From: Azadirachta indica
Lineage: Eukaryota; Streptophyta; Magnoliopsida; Sapindales; Meliaceae
Direction of reading: 5' to 3'
DNA: 64,000 nt
Assembly: GCA_022749755.1 (NCBI GenBank)
Contig: CM040446.1
Coordinates: 5,076,966 to 5,140,965 of the forward strand
The notes under the pieces were generated by a model that was given only the letters and a program-made list of their open reading frames with translations, had not been told where the DNA came from and ran no database searches. This document shows positions 1 to 11,665 of this stretch, piece by piece; within the stretch, counting starts at the first letter, position 1; the number at the start of each line of letters is the position of its first letter. The position numbers were made by a program, and so were the translations under genes.

Positions 1-770
1 GCATAAAATTACATTTCTTCAAGTTCACAAACAACTTATTCTTCCTAAGTGCTTTGAACACCTCCCTCAAATGCACCAAATGACTATCCTCATCACTACT
101 ATAAATTAAGATGTTATCAAAATACATCACAATAAACTTAAAAGCGAAAGGTTTCAATACTTAATTCATAAGCAGCATGAAGGTGCTTGGTGCATTTGAA
201 AAACCGAAAGGCATTACCATCCATTAATACAATCCCTCTTTAGTCTTGAATGATGTCTTCCACTTATCTGAAGATTTGATGTGAATTTGATGATAATCAC
301 TACGTAAGTCAAGTTTGGAAAACACTTTTGCTTCTCCAAGCTGGTCTAGCATATCTTGTAATCGTGGAATCGGAAACCAATACCTAATGGTTATTCTGTT
401 AATTACTCTGCTATTCACACAGCCGCCAACTATCATCCTTTTTAGGGACTAGAAGTATGGGAACTGCACAAGGACTTTTACTCTCCCTAATAAACCCATT
501 CTTAAGTAACTCATCCACCTATTTCTGCAAAATCTCATGCTCCTTAGGACTCATTCTATAATATGGCAAATTGGGATAACTAGCTCTAGGCACAAAATCA
601 ATGCAATATTGTATATCCCACATAAGTGGTAACCCATCTCGCATCTTTTCTAAAACTATGTCAGAAAACTCAGATAGTAATGGCTGTATGATCTCTGAAA
701 TCTTCAGCATCCGTTCCAACTCCTCATCCTTTGCTACCATCATACAATCCTCACAATCTTCTTTCATATG
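1..770 (-). pseudogene. Ty3 reverse transcriptase, degenerate
   Basis: The minus-strand translation carries Ty3 reverse-transcriptase blocks: a leader with PYYRMSPKEHEIL near 519-560, then [33 protein letters not shown] sequence at about 270-375, then WMVMPFGFSNAPSTF near 170-215. The catalytic box reads YFDN instead of YxDD at about 110-125, so a metal-binding aspartate is lost. In-frame stops lie at about 218 and 170 (a Glu/Gln-to-stop type change) and elsewhere. The domain continues past the window edge. Family assignment is secure; activity is excluded by the stops and the active-site change. Confidence 0.85.
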
Positions 771-1002
771 TCTTCTACTACAGTTAAAAAGTTTGTTCCC
801 TCTACTCTAGGAACCTTCTGCCCCTCCTTAGTTTCACTTATTGGCATCAATATTATTTCTTCCTGTCCCACCAAAACTTATAATTGTTTCGTCGTCCTCT
901 ATGTATCGCATCAACATCATATAGCCATGGCCTTCCTAGTAACACATGACATGCATCCATATCCACAAAATCAAACAACACATCACTTTTATAATACTTC
1001 AG

Positions 1003-1341
1003 TTACATGCGTTTCAGTTCCCTTTTTAATCCAGGCAATTTTGTGGGGTGACGGGTGGTTTTTCCGTGGGTAATTCCAAAACATTTATTAATGACCTTAG
1101 AGATTATATTTTCACTACTATCGCTATCGATTATCAACTTGCACGCTTTATTTATAATTGTTCCCTTCATACGAAAAATCTTATTTCGTTGTGTCTCCTC
1201 TTCCATTTTAGGTGTTAATAATAGTTTTTGCACAATACAAGAAACGGTTTCACCTTCATCACTATCAACTACATAAACTTCTTTCTCGTCTTCATATTCG
1301 CCTTTTTCATTGTCTACTACAACATCCATATAATGCGTCAC
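1003..1341 (-). pseudogene. Ty3 retropepsin-like protease region, degenerate
   Basis: The 112-codon minus-strand reading frame contains the stretch RNKIFRMKGTI followed by CKLIIDSDSSENIISK, which matches the protease region of plant Ty3 elements. The usual DSG active site reads DSD here, which should abolish catalysis. It lies between gag and reverse transcriptase, as expected. The frame has no continuity with its neighbours. Confidence 0.7.
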
Positions 1342-1892
1342 ACCTTTATTTTTCCCTCATTCCGGATATTTATTGGATCTATATCCTGACTATTAACATG
1401 TATAACATTTGCTTGGCATTGGTTTCACATACAGGTTACTAGTTTGTTGCTGAGTAGTTCGCGGGTTAGCAAAATTACCCCTTTGCCTGGTTTCTCCTCC
1501 ACTCATATTTGGTGCTACACCCTTATTTTGTGGTACCGGATTAGGTAAAGTCGAAAATTGTCGTACTGCAGCTTACAGCTTAATAACAACTCGCTTTAAT
1601 TACCTCTCCAACTTCCTTACCTTACTTACAACTTCAGAAAAATCCCAAATTGTATACATGTCAAGTTGGTCTTGTATGTTAGTTCGCAACCCTCCAGTGA
1701 ATCTGGCAACCAGTTGTGATTTTGACTCCTTCAAGTTGTTCTTAGAACATAACCTATGGAATTCTTCAGCATACTTGTCGGCTAAACAATTTCCCTGTCG
1801 GCAATTATATAACTACTTGAACAAATCATGCTTATAACTAAAGGGCAAATATTGAGCCTTCATCTTCTGTTTCATGCGCTCCCAAGACCTAA

Positions 1893-2303
1893 TTATGTCT
1901 TTTCCTTCACGCTGTCATTTATTCTGAACCTGCTGCCACCAAACGGACGCACCCCTCTTAACTTCATGGTTACAAATTTTATTTTTCTTTCATCAGGAAT
2001 ATTCATATAATCAAAAGAATTCTCAACATCTACCAACCAATCAAAGAAGTCTTCTATGTGCAAATTCCCTTTAAACACAGGAAGATCTAAGTTTACCTTA
2101 TAGTTATCATAATTTCCACTTCCACGCGTCCTAACAGAACCTTGATCAATTATATCATCATCTGAATCCTCATATCTCTGTGTTTTGTCATTAATAATGC
2201 CAAGTAGTTGTGGCACTAGGGTCGGACCATGGGACGAGATCCCATTTATCCCTCTACGCTTATGTTCAACGATCTTGTTGCCATCTAGTTCTAACCTCTC
2301 CAA
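1893..2303 (-). pseudogene. Ty3 gag, partial
   Basis: The minus-strand frame encodes a 136-residue piece with the gag signature KVNLDLPVFKGNLHIEDFFDW followed by VENSFDYMNIPDERK, typical of the retrotransposon gag domain of plant Ty3 elements. The frame ends before the usual W-W and zinc-knuckle parts, where a frameshift is likely. A further piece of the gag-pol polyprotein, with a basic C-terminal region, may lie between 1341 and 1893, but it is too broken to delimit. Confidence 0.75.
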
Positions 2304-2481
2304 CCTTCAATCAAAATCTACTATTTCTTGACGAATAGATTGAGTGAATTCCCTACTGACTACCCTTCCAGCTTCTACGGCTATTGCACGAATAGCCTCC
2401 ACCGTTAGTGCCTGCACCCCCTGAACATCGTCAGTAGGATGGTTGCTTCCCGTATTGCTGTTGCGCACCATTGCAATTCTT

Positions 2482-2493
2482 ACTCTGGTACCA
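2482..2493 (-). other. Primer-binding site like tRNA-Met
   Basis: The minus strand reads TGGTACCAGAGT, two bases after the LTR end. This is one substitution from the TGGTATCAGAG start of the initiator-tRNA-Met primer site common in plant LTR elements, followed by a further change. Confidence 0.6.
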
Positions 2494-2495
2494 AT

Positions 2496-2740
2496 TGACG
2501 AAGTGGAAACGCGAAAATAAACAAAACTAAGATTTCAAAAGTTTTTAAATAAAATTTTATTGAAAGAAAGGTGTTTAAACAATACTGTAAGCTCCCTATT
2601 TATAATAGAAAAAACCTAAGTCTACTTAAATAATGAAAAAAACTCCTATAAAAAATAAAAGAAGCTAAATACAAAAAAAAAATTAAAGAAAAATAATTTA
2701 AATTAAATAAAATAAAAAAGACTATTCAGGTCGTCCTGCA
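2496..2740 (-). repeat. Probable 5' LTR of the Ty3 element
   Basis: The interval lies between the primer-binding site and the duplicated intergenic flank. On the minus strand it starts with TG near 2740-2743 and ends CGTCA at 2496, giving TG...CA ends. It contains a TATA-like CTATTATAAATAGG at about 2594-2608 and A/T-rich polyadenylation-like sequence. The length is about 245 bp. The partner LTR is outside the window, so the borders are inferred. Confidence 0.5.
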
Positions 2741-2743
2741 TCA

Positions 2744-3169
2744 AAATCTCTTGTGGAAGCTCCGAAAGAGATTAATTTATATCGCTAGCTATTTTTCACT
2801 TCATTGTTATTAATATTTAATTAATTTTTTCTTTCAGCATTGAAGAATTCATCAAAGGTACATTGATAGATATTTTGCAATAATGCTAAAATAATTAATA
2901 TTGGTTTACGATTTACTTGTATTTAATTTTATTATGCAATGAAAATTGTATTGTAATTTTTGTAAAAATGCACATTTATAATTATTGTGTATTGTTGCAA
3001 AATAATTACAAATAAAAATTATTTCATCTTAATGTATTATTAAGATAATAGTATTATCTATTTCATTAGTTAATGTATTTTAGATAAATATATTATAACT
3101 TTTAGAGGCCTAATAAATTTTTTTGTAGAATAATAATTATTATATAAGAGTATAATTGTTAGTTTTCAA
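2744..3169. other. Duplicated intergenic spacer, no gene
   Basis: The sequence matches 46.39-46.77 kb and, less closely, 16.1-16.4, 30.5-30.7 and 52.5-52.9 kb. All contain a CTTTCAGCATTGAAG-like stretch followed by TGCTAAAATAAATTAATATT. No coding potential was seen. It lies between a B-type 3' region and an A-type gene in the ancestral unit. Confidence 0.7.
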
Positions 3170-5845
3170 TAAATTTGGACTTTTTGAAGTATTTTTGAAA
3201 ATGTATGGAAATTATAAATGAAATGGTATTATAAGGAGACATATTCCAAATGAAAGGGTACATGTATCTTTAAAATAGAGGCTATATTTTGGCCATTTAT
3301 ATATATATATATATAAAGATATAGACAAGGAATATATATAAAAAAAATGTCTTTTTTACATCATTTTGATCTCCCATTACTTACAAATATTATTAAAAAA
3401 TAATATTTAATTTTAGTGTTATTTAAGGGTTCTATACTTGGAAGTGCACCTTTATAAAACTAACAGTTATCTTGGAGAGAATACTGTCATGAAAATCTGT
3501 TTGTACCAGGATATCGTCCTAAAGGGGTATAAATTTCCTTAAGGATAATGTATTTATTCATACCTTGGTTATGAATATTTTGTGTTATTTGTTACATCAT
3601 CAATTTTATACTAAAAAATTTCCAACATTCTTGAGGAATTTTTTTTTTTTTGTAATGATAATGTACTACAAAACTGGGAAGTGGACTGGGAGGGAAATAT
3701 ATTTCTTAATCCAGGGAGATCTGCAAGAAATTATGCAATTATTGGGCATCCAGAATGTGTTGTCTCTCTTACATGTTTGATTTCTTAGAGCATGAATTTT
3801 GGTTAATTATGCATTAATTCTTTGAATCTTTTAACAAACATGTAGAGTGCGACACTAAAAGGCACTTGTATGATAATTTTGCTGCCAATTGAGATTGAGG
3901 CTCAAAATGCTAAACAATGTCATAACAATAGAAAAAATGAAACACAACTTTCACTGCTGCCAAAATACCAACACAAAAGATTCTGATTCAAAGGATGAAA
4001 ACAAATATTTTTTGCAAATATGGCCAATTTTGTTTTGAAGAAATTAGTGGACAATAAATATGGGATTTGTTGGTATGTGACAAAGTGAAGTATATGTTTT
4101 TTTGCCCAAAAGTTGATTTGGAATAAGAAAAAAAGGGATACACTTTGACAAGCATATTTGCATTATGAACTATCAAGTACATGACTATAACATTATAAAT
4201 ATTTAAATGCAAGTTATGTTCTTGAATTTGATAACTATAATGAATGTATACTATTTTATGAATTTTAAGGCAAAACTAACATATGTGGATATATGATCTT
4301 TGATTCAAATGGTATGAATTTTTTGAATCCTTATGAATCATAAGAGTCGAGTCTATTGAAAGGAAGAAGATAATTAATATCATTTGAGTTCAATGGTAAA
4401 TTATCATTAAGGTCAATATCTATTGATTAATCTTGCCTTTTAATATAATCTCATTCTATTGATCCTGATTTTTCTGAAAAGGTCTTATTGACCCTGCTAA
4501 GTTATTAAATAACACTAATGTGACCCTAATGACTTATGATTGTTTATAATATAGTCATATTGGGTATAATATTTTGTGTATTAAGCAAAGGTCATATGAT
4601 ATATAATTCATTATAATGTTGATGTGATTTTGAATTATATTTACTTGACCTTAATTTATTTTAAGTACTAGTTTTAAAGTTTCTAAATTAATTAAATATA
4701 TTGATTGAATTGAGTTCTAGCATGTATGAAACAAAAGAGACTATAATTTATTACTCCTAATTTAATTATATGAGAGGAGCAATTATTATTTAATATATAT
4801 GTATATTAAATTGAAGATTAGTCTCATTTTATTAAACAAAATATGTGTTATAGTAGCCTTTTATAGTCAATAAAAGTTGTATGAAATATGACTTCATGTG
4901 GTATAGGCATCATTATTATATTTTTTGAGAAATTATAAATATTATAAATATGTTAATAGTTTTCAATAAGACTCTTAAATTGCCTATAAGATTATTGAAT
5001 AAATATGCAAAAGGCACCATTAGTGTGTAATGTGATGATCCTTTACTATTAAAAAAGGCAATAATAAAAAGTAATATATTGATGTTGAATTGCCTTTAGT
5101 AGAGATGAAATGTGTTGAAAAGCTATCAACTAAAAAAAAAATGTGTATATCTGGATCTTTATATCATTTAAATAAAAAAAAATCTTAAAAAGACATGATG
5201 TAATCACTTAAGTGAGAATAAGAAAATTAATTTTGGACAATTTGTTTGAGAAAAACCATTAAAATGAATTATGATTTTTAAAAGTTGAGGAAGAGGGGAT
5301 TATGCCTAAAACAAAAGGTAAAAGTGATAGGAACTCCACCTATGTGATAGGAGATCCCATAGGCAAAAAATGGATTGTTGTATATTTTATAAATATACAA
5401 ATATTTCAAAATACATTTGGAAATGTATAAAAGTTATAAATGAAATGGTATTATAGAGAGACATGTTTCAAATGAAAGGGTACATGTATCTTTATAAATA
5501 GAGGATATATTTTGGCCATTTATATATAGAGAGATACATAAATAATATATATAAGAAAAATGTCATTCCTACATTGTTTTGATCTCTCATCACTTACAAA
5601 TATTAGTAGAGAATGATATTTAATTTTAGTGTTGTTCAAGAGTTTTATACTTGGGAGTGCACCTAACAACCATTACATCTTGGAGGGAATAGTGCCATGA
5701 AATCCTGTTTGCACTAGTACATCGTTCTAGAGCGGTAGAAATTTCCTTAAGGACAATGCATTTATGTATGCCTTGACTATGAATATCTTGTGTTATTTAT
5801 TATATTATCAATTTTATACTAAAAAATCTCCAACAAAAATTACTA
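3170..5845. repeat. Composite insertion with two LTR-like direct repeats
   Basis: Two direct repeats, roughly 3196-3632 and 5375-5845, share long blocks. Among them are AAATGAAAGGGTACATGTATC and TATTTTGGCCATTTATATATA. They share an ATAAATAGAGG promoter-like motif and an ending in CCAACA. The right copy starts TGTTGTATATTT after a purine-rich GGCAAAAAATGGAT. The 1.7 kb between them has no ORF and no recognisable primer site. The corresponding place at 46.75-46.79 kb lacks the insertion. After the left repeat the sequence resumes TTCTTGAGG, as in the empty paralogue, so the left copy may be a solo LTR and the rest a second insertion. Confidence 0.5.
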
Positions 5846-6190
5846 TAACTAATAAGAGTGTTAGACCAAATCTTTCAGATTAATCAAAATGCTCTTTACG
5901 CTTATTTTAATTTTCAGATTTTGCCACATATATACCCCTCAAACTTTTAAAAACAATAAATATCCCTAAATTTTTGGGCTATAGTAAAACTCCCTTTAGT
6001 TTTAAAAAATGGGCAAATAACCTGTGGGTTAATCTGCTGTTAATGTGATATACATGCTAAAATAACTCTTAAGAATTGCATTTAAAAAATGAAACCTTTG
6101 CAAGTAGTTGTTGTACTAATCTTCTTATTGTAGAAAAATGTTGTCACGATGGGCTTGTTTTGCTAGCATACACTTTTTGCATACAATGAG

Positions 6191-6271
6191 AAAACTCCAT
6201 TTGAAGTTTTCTTTAAGAGTGAGAAAATCTGGCACGATTGTGTTAATTGCATATGTTACTTAAAAACATTA
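6191..6271 (+). pseudogene. C-terminal relic of a B-like prolamin-like gene
   Basis: The frame reads KTPFEVFFKSEKIWHDC and then decays. It matches the family B C-terminus (TPLQVFTKSEKVWEYC). Only the last 25 or so codons remain, and no upstream coding sequence is visible. Equivalent relics precede the A genes at 30757 and 48751, so this is part of the duplicated unit. Confidence 0.65.
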
Positions 6272-6727
6272 ACCCCTAGTACTCTTCTTAATCATATATC
6301 TGACGTATATAGACCAAGTGATATATAATCTGATATTATTCAAATAAGTTAGAATAATACATACGATCATTTTTATTAGTTTCCTATCATTATTAGTACT
6401 TTTCAGAACTACGAATGAATGTTTAATAATTGGATATACGCACTATATGGTAAGAAAGAAATTTCAACTTATTGTAAAAATTCTATATTAGTAAGAAATG
6501 TTAATAATTAAAGACCACATTGTCAAAAAATAGTGCATATATAATGTGAAATTTTCTTACACAAAAGGAAAGTTAAATAAGGGAGAAACCAAAAAAAAAA
6601 AAAAAGGAAAATATGATTGTTAAGATAAATACAAAGATTTTAGGAGTTTTTAGTTTGATCTAACTAATTCCTTCCTATTTTGCACACAAAGGAGTTAATA
6701 TTGTATTGTTGCATTACAAACTAGTAC

Positions 6728-6734
6728 TATAAAT
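6728..6734 (+). promoter_or_regulatory. TATA box of A1
   Basis: TATAAAT in the context TAGTACTATAAATAGTGCAC lies 85 bases before the A1 start codon. All five A copies keep it in nearly the same context. Confidence 0.65.
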
Positions 6735-6812
6735 AGTGCACAATGACATGTTATTTTCACCCAAAAACATTAAACAATAAGCAAGCCCTTTGCAATTATT
6801 AGTTCAAACAAT

Positions 6813-7216
6813 ATGGCTCAAATCAAAGTTTTCTCAATCGTTCTCATTACAGTCCTCTTGCTAAGCATTAGTATGTTTGTTTCATTCTCATTTTTCTCAC
6901 TTTCTTTTCGTCTACTATTTCAAAACATATGTGTGTATATCTTTTGTTTCTAATTAATGGTTGATCGATAAAACTAATTAATTAGATTGTATAAACTATG
7001 ATTAATTTTCTTTCTTAAAATTTGGGTATACGTTCAGGTTGTAAAGAAGTGAATGGTTCAAAATGCTGTAGAAACCATCCGAATCAAAGATATTGAGAGC
7101 CGAGTAAGGATAATTCTCTTAATACAGGTAAATGTTAGAAATTTTGTAATACTGAATGTAAAGGAGCACTCTGTAAAAACGATGGTAATAAACACGTTTG
7201 TCATTGTATGGGCTAA
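6813..7216 (+). pseudogene. A1: defensin-like cysteine-rich peptide, pseudogene
   Basis: Exon 1 (6813-6870) encodes a signal peptide beginning MAQIKVFSIVLITVLLLSI. The intron starts GTATGT and ends CAG at 7037. Exon 2 (7038-7216) aligns codon for codon with the intact copies at 17.4 and 21.4 kb. It has two nonsense changes: the third mature Cys codon (TGT) is TGA, and the Trp after the next Cys (TGG) is TAG. The final Cys is Gly. Splice sites and TATA box survive, so a transcript could be made, but it would encode only a signal peptide plus about 18 residues. Confidence 0.85.
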
Positions 7217-9530
7217 TAATTTCTTTTTAATTTTAGAAAAAAGTTAATTAGGATGTAATATCAATAAAATTTTCAATCAATGGAGACGAGATTGATAATA
7301 GTTACTATATGACTCAATCTTTGGCATTAATTTCTTCTTGCAAAACTAATTCCATGTGTTGACATCCTTGTTAAGAATATAAAATAATTAAGCAATAGAA
7401 CCAAATAAATAAACAAATTAAAACCAAATATCTAATTTAATATATATGTTTAATTTATTGAATATACTATAAAATCTTTATTAAAGAAAGTTTTATCATA
7501 CTCTTATTATAAGGGTGTAGTTTTTATACACACGATCTACAAATCAAGTAGTTACGAGCTAATTTAGATAGTTAAAATCAATAATATATATTACTTGCTA
7601 GCAATATGTATGTTGATTAGAAAAGAATATCCATTTATTAAGTTTTATAGTATCTTAAGAAATTGATTTTGCGGAGTTTTTTTTCTTTTCGGTGAAAATC
7701 TCTTAAAGTGTTTTAAATATTTACTTCAAAAATAGACATGAACTAAAATTTTCTTTGAAGGTATTCTTACACAATGAAACAAATAAATTATTAGGAAAAT
7801 TTTAATTACATATTTTTTGTTAACAATGGCCCATAAAATTTTTAATTAATTAATTAGTCTCACAATATGAAGCCATTAATTTATATCTATCTTTTTCTGC
7901 TTTATTATATATATTTGCCAATATTAATTATCGCTTAAAATCTTGCAAGGATTCCTGAAAATTTATGAAATCAATATATGAACATATTATGTTGGGTTTT
8001 AATTTCAGACTTTATATTGGACAAGTCGGATAAATTATTATCCCATTTGTTAGACAACTTCAAAAGTTAGGCCTACATTAAAGACAAAAAAATTGATGGA
8101 AAAGAAAGAGATAAATTCCAAAATGAGCCTAAGACTAATATTCATTTTCCTAAGTAACAAGTCCAACAAATAATTTCGGTCCAATTCAAAAATCAATTCA
8201 TTAGAATTAAAGACAAATCCAAATTAGTAAGTCGTCTTTAATAACAATTTTATATTAAAATCAACTAAGCGCTCTTATTTATTATTGAATTACTTGTAAA
8301 ATATCAAGTAGATATAACTAATAAAACAATTGAGATTCAACTACTATATGTTTATTTTTAAAATGTAATAAAGTATTTAAAATTGACTACTTATTTATAT
8401 TAGGATTTAGGGTCAACCTATTTACATACCAAAATTTACTCTAAACACTCTTTTTACTTGTAGACCGTTAAAGTTTATTTTATACCCGCTAAGTGCCTAG
8501 ATAGCCCTGAACTAAACTCTTTTAATTATGTATCTTAATTTGTTTACATACATCCATAAAAAAAGTTCATCATACCTAAGTACATTTTTATATATTAAAA
8601 TAAAATTTCAAGTTTAATTGAAATTTTAGTAATTGAGAAATGTTTCCATAATTTATGTGATATATAATTTTTTTAAAACAAATTTGTCATTTAAATCATC
8701 CTAAATGTTGATTTTTTTCCTTATGTCAATTATTATAAGAAAATGCGATAAATTAATTTGATATTAAAGAGAAATTATCTAGATTTATAGTAGACAAATA
8801 TATTTAATATGAATTTGAAGAGTAAATTCACATGGCCTCGGTTGTACCGTTAATAGTAAATTATATAATGAATATTTTTTGTGATAAATTCTTTTTTTAT
8901 TAAAATATGAGTGTTTAGAATAAATTTGAGGATATAAATAGACTCACTCTTTATATAATAGAACTTAAAAATTGATTATATACAAACTATTTTAACAAAT
9001 ATTAGACAATAAAGAATTGAATTGCCTAGTAAACTATTTTTTTTATCAAAGCTATCAAACACATTTTTTAATTTTAAAAATATTATCTTCAAAACATTAT
9101 TTTTATGCCACCCAATCAAGGGACATCAGTTAGAGCTTCAGAATACACAAAGTATGTGACCGTCTTATTATTTATGGGTATAAATCACTCTTTGTGAAAG
9201 GTTTATTTAAATTATTATTTAAACGCGACATAACTGTAAAAAAATTATGTATCTTACGTTTGTATATATCTTTTGTTCATACAAAGTCAATATATAACTT
9301 AATATCTTGATAATTATGTTTTAAAAAATTTGCAACCATGTTAAGAGATTAAAAAAAATAAGTATGAATTTGAATGCCTTTCAACTCTGTATTATAGTTA
9401 TTAATGCAATAGATCTCGAGTATTATTAATTCAAAGATAAGTTTCATAAATAATTAGAAGTTTTACCATCAAATTAATTAAATTTAGCATATATACGTTT
9501 TCAAATCTTACAAACTAACGTCATTCCTCC
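7217..9530. other. Spacer between A1 and B1, no gene
   Basis: No supported coding sequence was seen. The spacer is colinear with 32.58-34.33 kb and 49.76-52.08 kb, showing one duplicated A-to-B spacer. It contains an AATAAAATTTTC polyadenylation-like signal at about 7263 for A1. Many AT-rich stretches are present, but no transposon ends were recognised. Confidence 0.65.
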
Positions 9531-9533
9531 TAC

Positions 9534-9540
9534 TATAAAT
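9534..9540 (+). promoter_or_regulatory. TATA box of B1
   Basis: TATAAAT in CTCCTACTATAAATCGGCAT lies about 104 bases before the ATG. The same context precedes every B copy, including the deleted one at 52.1 kb. Confidence 0.65.
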
Positions 9541-9643
9541 CGGCATCCCTATCAACCATTTTATTCATCAAACAATTAAAAGAAAAAGAAAAACATCTAC
9601 TTCTAAAATATATATACATACAATATTACTATTAGCAAGCATC

Positions 9644-10050
9644 ATGGTGAGCAGTATTGGAGTTGATCAATCGATGATGATGAAGGGTATTGGGTTTATA
9701 ATGATGATGATGATGTTGTCAATATCATTGGTGTTTGGTACTTCACATAAAATAGAAGAAAAACCTGTGTCTGCACACGCACCTCTACCAGAGAACTTAG
9801 ACTCTTTTACAAAAAATGTGAAGATGCTTTATCACACCACTGTGGAAGAGATCTTGCTGCCATGATTTATAGGAATCGAACACTCTCTGATACTTGTTGC
9901 GAAAAGCTTGTTATTGCTGGAAAACTTTGTCACGATCGCTTTGTCCTCATATCCCTCTTTATACGCAATGAAACCACTCCATTACAAGTTTTCACCAAGA
10001 GTGAGAAAGTTTGGGAACATTGTGTAGATGTTTCTGGTTCTAAAAATTAA
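9644..10050 (+). pseudogene. B1: prolamin-like (ECA1-type) secreted protein, frameshifted
   Basis: The start and signal peptide (MVSSIGVDQSMMMKGIGF, then five Met) are like those of the intact B genes. Relative to B2, one base is missing around 9792-9800 in the proline-rich linker just before the first Cys, so the frame changes and ends at 9865. The remaining coding sequence, including the CC, C-H and final Cys codons, continues in the other frame to 10050 without further stops. A single-base lesion in otherwise good sequence suggests a recent pseudogene or a sequencing error. Confidence 0.85.
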
Positions 10051-10363
10051 TTAAATAGGAATACCTTTTTCTCATGCATCAACATATATATGTGATCAAT
10101 GTAAAACATGCAATAATATATATATTCTCGAATATATTGGAATAATATTATAACTTCTATAAATTAATTAATTTTTGCATGCTTTCAAGTTAATTTTTAT
10201 AATAATTAATTCAAAAATAAATTTACAAGTTTCCTCAACAAATAAACTAACCTACAAAAGAATTAATTAGATGTTTTCCAAAAATTACTTAAATAGCATT
10301 ACCTTCTTATCATGCATCAACATATATATGATGCATGTAAAGCATGCAACAATATAAGGTGAA

Positions 10364-10465
10364 GATCCAAATAATGGTAAATGTTGGAGTTATTGTATCA
10401 CCAAATGCAGAGGAGGTATTTGCAAACAAGTTGGTAATGATCATCAGAGTCGTTGTATGGGTTAA
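10364..10465 (+). pseudogene. Defensin-like exon-2 relic (A-related)
   Basis: The 34-codon frame reads DPNNGKCWSYC, ITKCRGGICKQVGN, then HQSRCMG and stop. It aligns with the C-terminal half of family A (NTGKCWKFC, then TECKGALCKKDGN). It is open to the stop, but the CxCxC end has become RCMG. No exon 1 or promoter lies nearby. Copies occur at 13143 and 27752, always downstream of a B gene, so a third defensin-like subfamily once lay here. Confidence 0.65.
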
Positions 10466-10905
10466 TGACTAATGATTTTTTTTTTATTTTATCTATATAT
10501 TTTTAAATAAAAAATTTCAATATTGTAATATCAATAAAAATAATATAATTTATACTATCAATATGTATAATAGTTTGCACATTATATGCCAGGATGGGTA
10601 CAAGGATCCATCTTCAGCAAAAAGGCACGAAATAAATAATAAGTAATGTGTTAGAAAATTGAACACGTGAAGCAAGCTAGAGAAAAATTAATGGGAGACA
10701 AAATTAACCACGACGACTAGATTAAAAGAAGGGAAAACCCAGTCAATATTTAATGATTCATTTTCATTCTATCACATAAATCGAACTCGTAACATGAAAA
10801 TAATGAGGCTAAAAATATTTTAATTAATTCTAGTAAATTTATGGTGACTATCCTTGATGAAAAGATCCAACAACTGCAGTTATAAATTAAAGTGATTAAT
10901 TGTAC
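10466..10905. other. Spacer between A-like relic and C1 3' end
   Basis: No gene was seen. The stretch is colinear with 13.25-13.68, 25.14-25.5 and 27.85-28.29 kb, and all include the phrase AAAGGCATGAAATAAATAATA or a close variant. It is the 3' flank of the minus-strand C copies. Confidence 0.6.
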
Positions 10906-10910
10906 TTTTA

Positions 10911-11315
10911 TTACTTAGAGAATGACGATGGCAAAGCATTTTTCAAGATCTGGGTGCAATCATTCTTAAGCAATAGAGGGAAGAAAAGGTCGAAAGGAAA
11001 AACCTCAGGCCAACATTTGTAATCAAATTCATTGAAGGCCTTGCAACAAGCAGCATTGCCTGTCAATTCGATTTGGTGGCTTAGGAATGAGGTTATGACC
11101 TTTTCTACACAATCATGGACACTTCTTAAAGTTGACAGACACTTCTCAGCAGCTGCTTGATCATCACGTCCAAACAGTGGTGGGAACAACAATTTAGTTT
11201 GTTCAGTTCCTGCACCTGGAGCAACCTTTATGAATATTGAACGTGCAAGGATCAACTCTATCGAGCTCGCTTGAGAAATTTTGGTTGAGTGTAAATTTTT
11301 TGTCCTAAATACCAA
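10911..11315 (-). CDS. C1: prolamin-like (ECA1-type) protein, canonical start codon lost
   Basis: The frame has all six family cysteines at residues 59, 69, 90, 91, 101 and 120 of the 134-aa reading and an intact CWPEVFPFDLFFPLL core. The start used by related copies (ATGTCTCAAGC) is ATTTCTCAAGC here (codon at 11277-11279). Translation would have to begin at an in-frame ATG 12 codons upstream (11313-11315). That adds MVFRTKNLHSTK, a basic stretch, before the hydrophobic signal segment. Such an N-terminus could still act as a signal peptide, but decay after start loss is at least as likely. It is convergent with B1. Confidence 0.5.
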   Translation of the reverse strand: MVFRTKNLHSTKISQASSIELILARSIFIKVAPGAGTEQTKLLFPPLFGRDDQAAAEKCLSTLRSVHDCVEKVITSFLSHQIELTGNAACCKAFNEFDYKCWPEVFPFDLFFPLLLKNDCTQILKNALPSSFSK

Positions 11316-11474
11316 AGCTTACACTTGGTGTTGTTGATTTGAGTGTGTATAAATTTCTTATATCAATGATTATAAAAGATAATAAATTAACATTGATATT
11401 AAAGAGAAATTATTTAGATTTAAGGTAGATAGTTCTATTTAATATGCGTTTAAAGAGTAAATTCACATGTATCG

Positions 11475-11665
11475 GATAAGGGGTTGTTCGTTTTCTTGGT
11501 TTAAATTTGAATGTAATTATTCAAATGTTTAAGAGTCGTTTATTTTTAAATTTATATCTGAATATTTGGTAAAAATATCTGAATATAATTAAATTAAAAA
11601 TTTTCACTTAAATCTGAATGAACAAATATCTTAATAATTTAATGTTTTTATCTTTTAAAATTATC
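11475..11665. mobile_element. Small non-autonomous insertion (MITE-like)
   Basis: About 190 bp starting GGGGTTGTTCGTTTTC, present at 26.09-26.28 kb in the same place but absent from the equivalent spots at 14.21 and 28.84 kb, where the flanks are joined. The paralogous empty sites support an insertion; class and exact ends are uncertain. Confidence 0.5.

Larger units (their letters stand above)
1..2740 (-). mobile_element. Ty3/gypsy LTR retrotransposon, 5' part, degenerate, cut by window edge
   Basis: Reading the minus strand from about 2740 downward gives, in order, a short LTR-like segment, a primer-binding site, gag, a protease-like region and reverse transcriptase, the usual Ty3 order. 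RNase H and integrase would lie beyond position 1. Stops and frameshifts break every domain, so the element is dead. The flank beyond 2743 matches intergenic sequence near 16.08 kb and 52.48 kb (both have a CTCTTGTGGAAG stretch), so the element inserted into one copy of the duplicated gene-cluster unit. It is a plant retrotransposon relic, not a virus. Confidence 0.85.
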
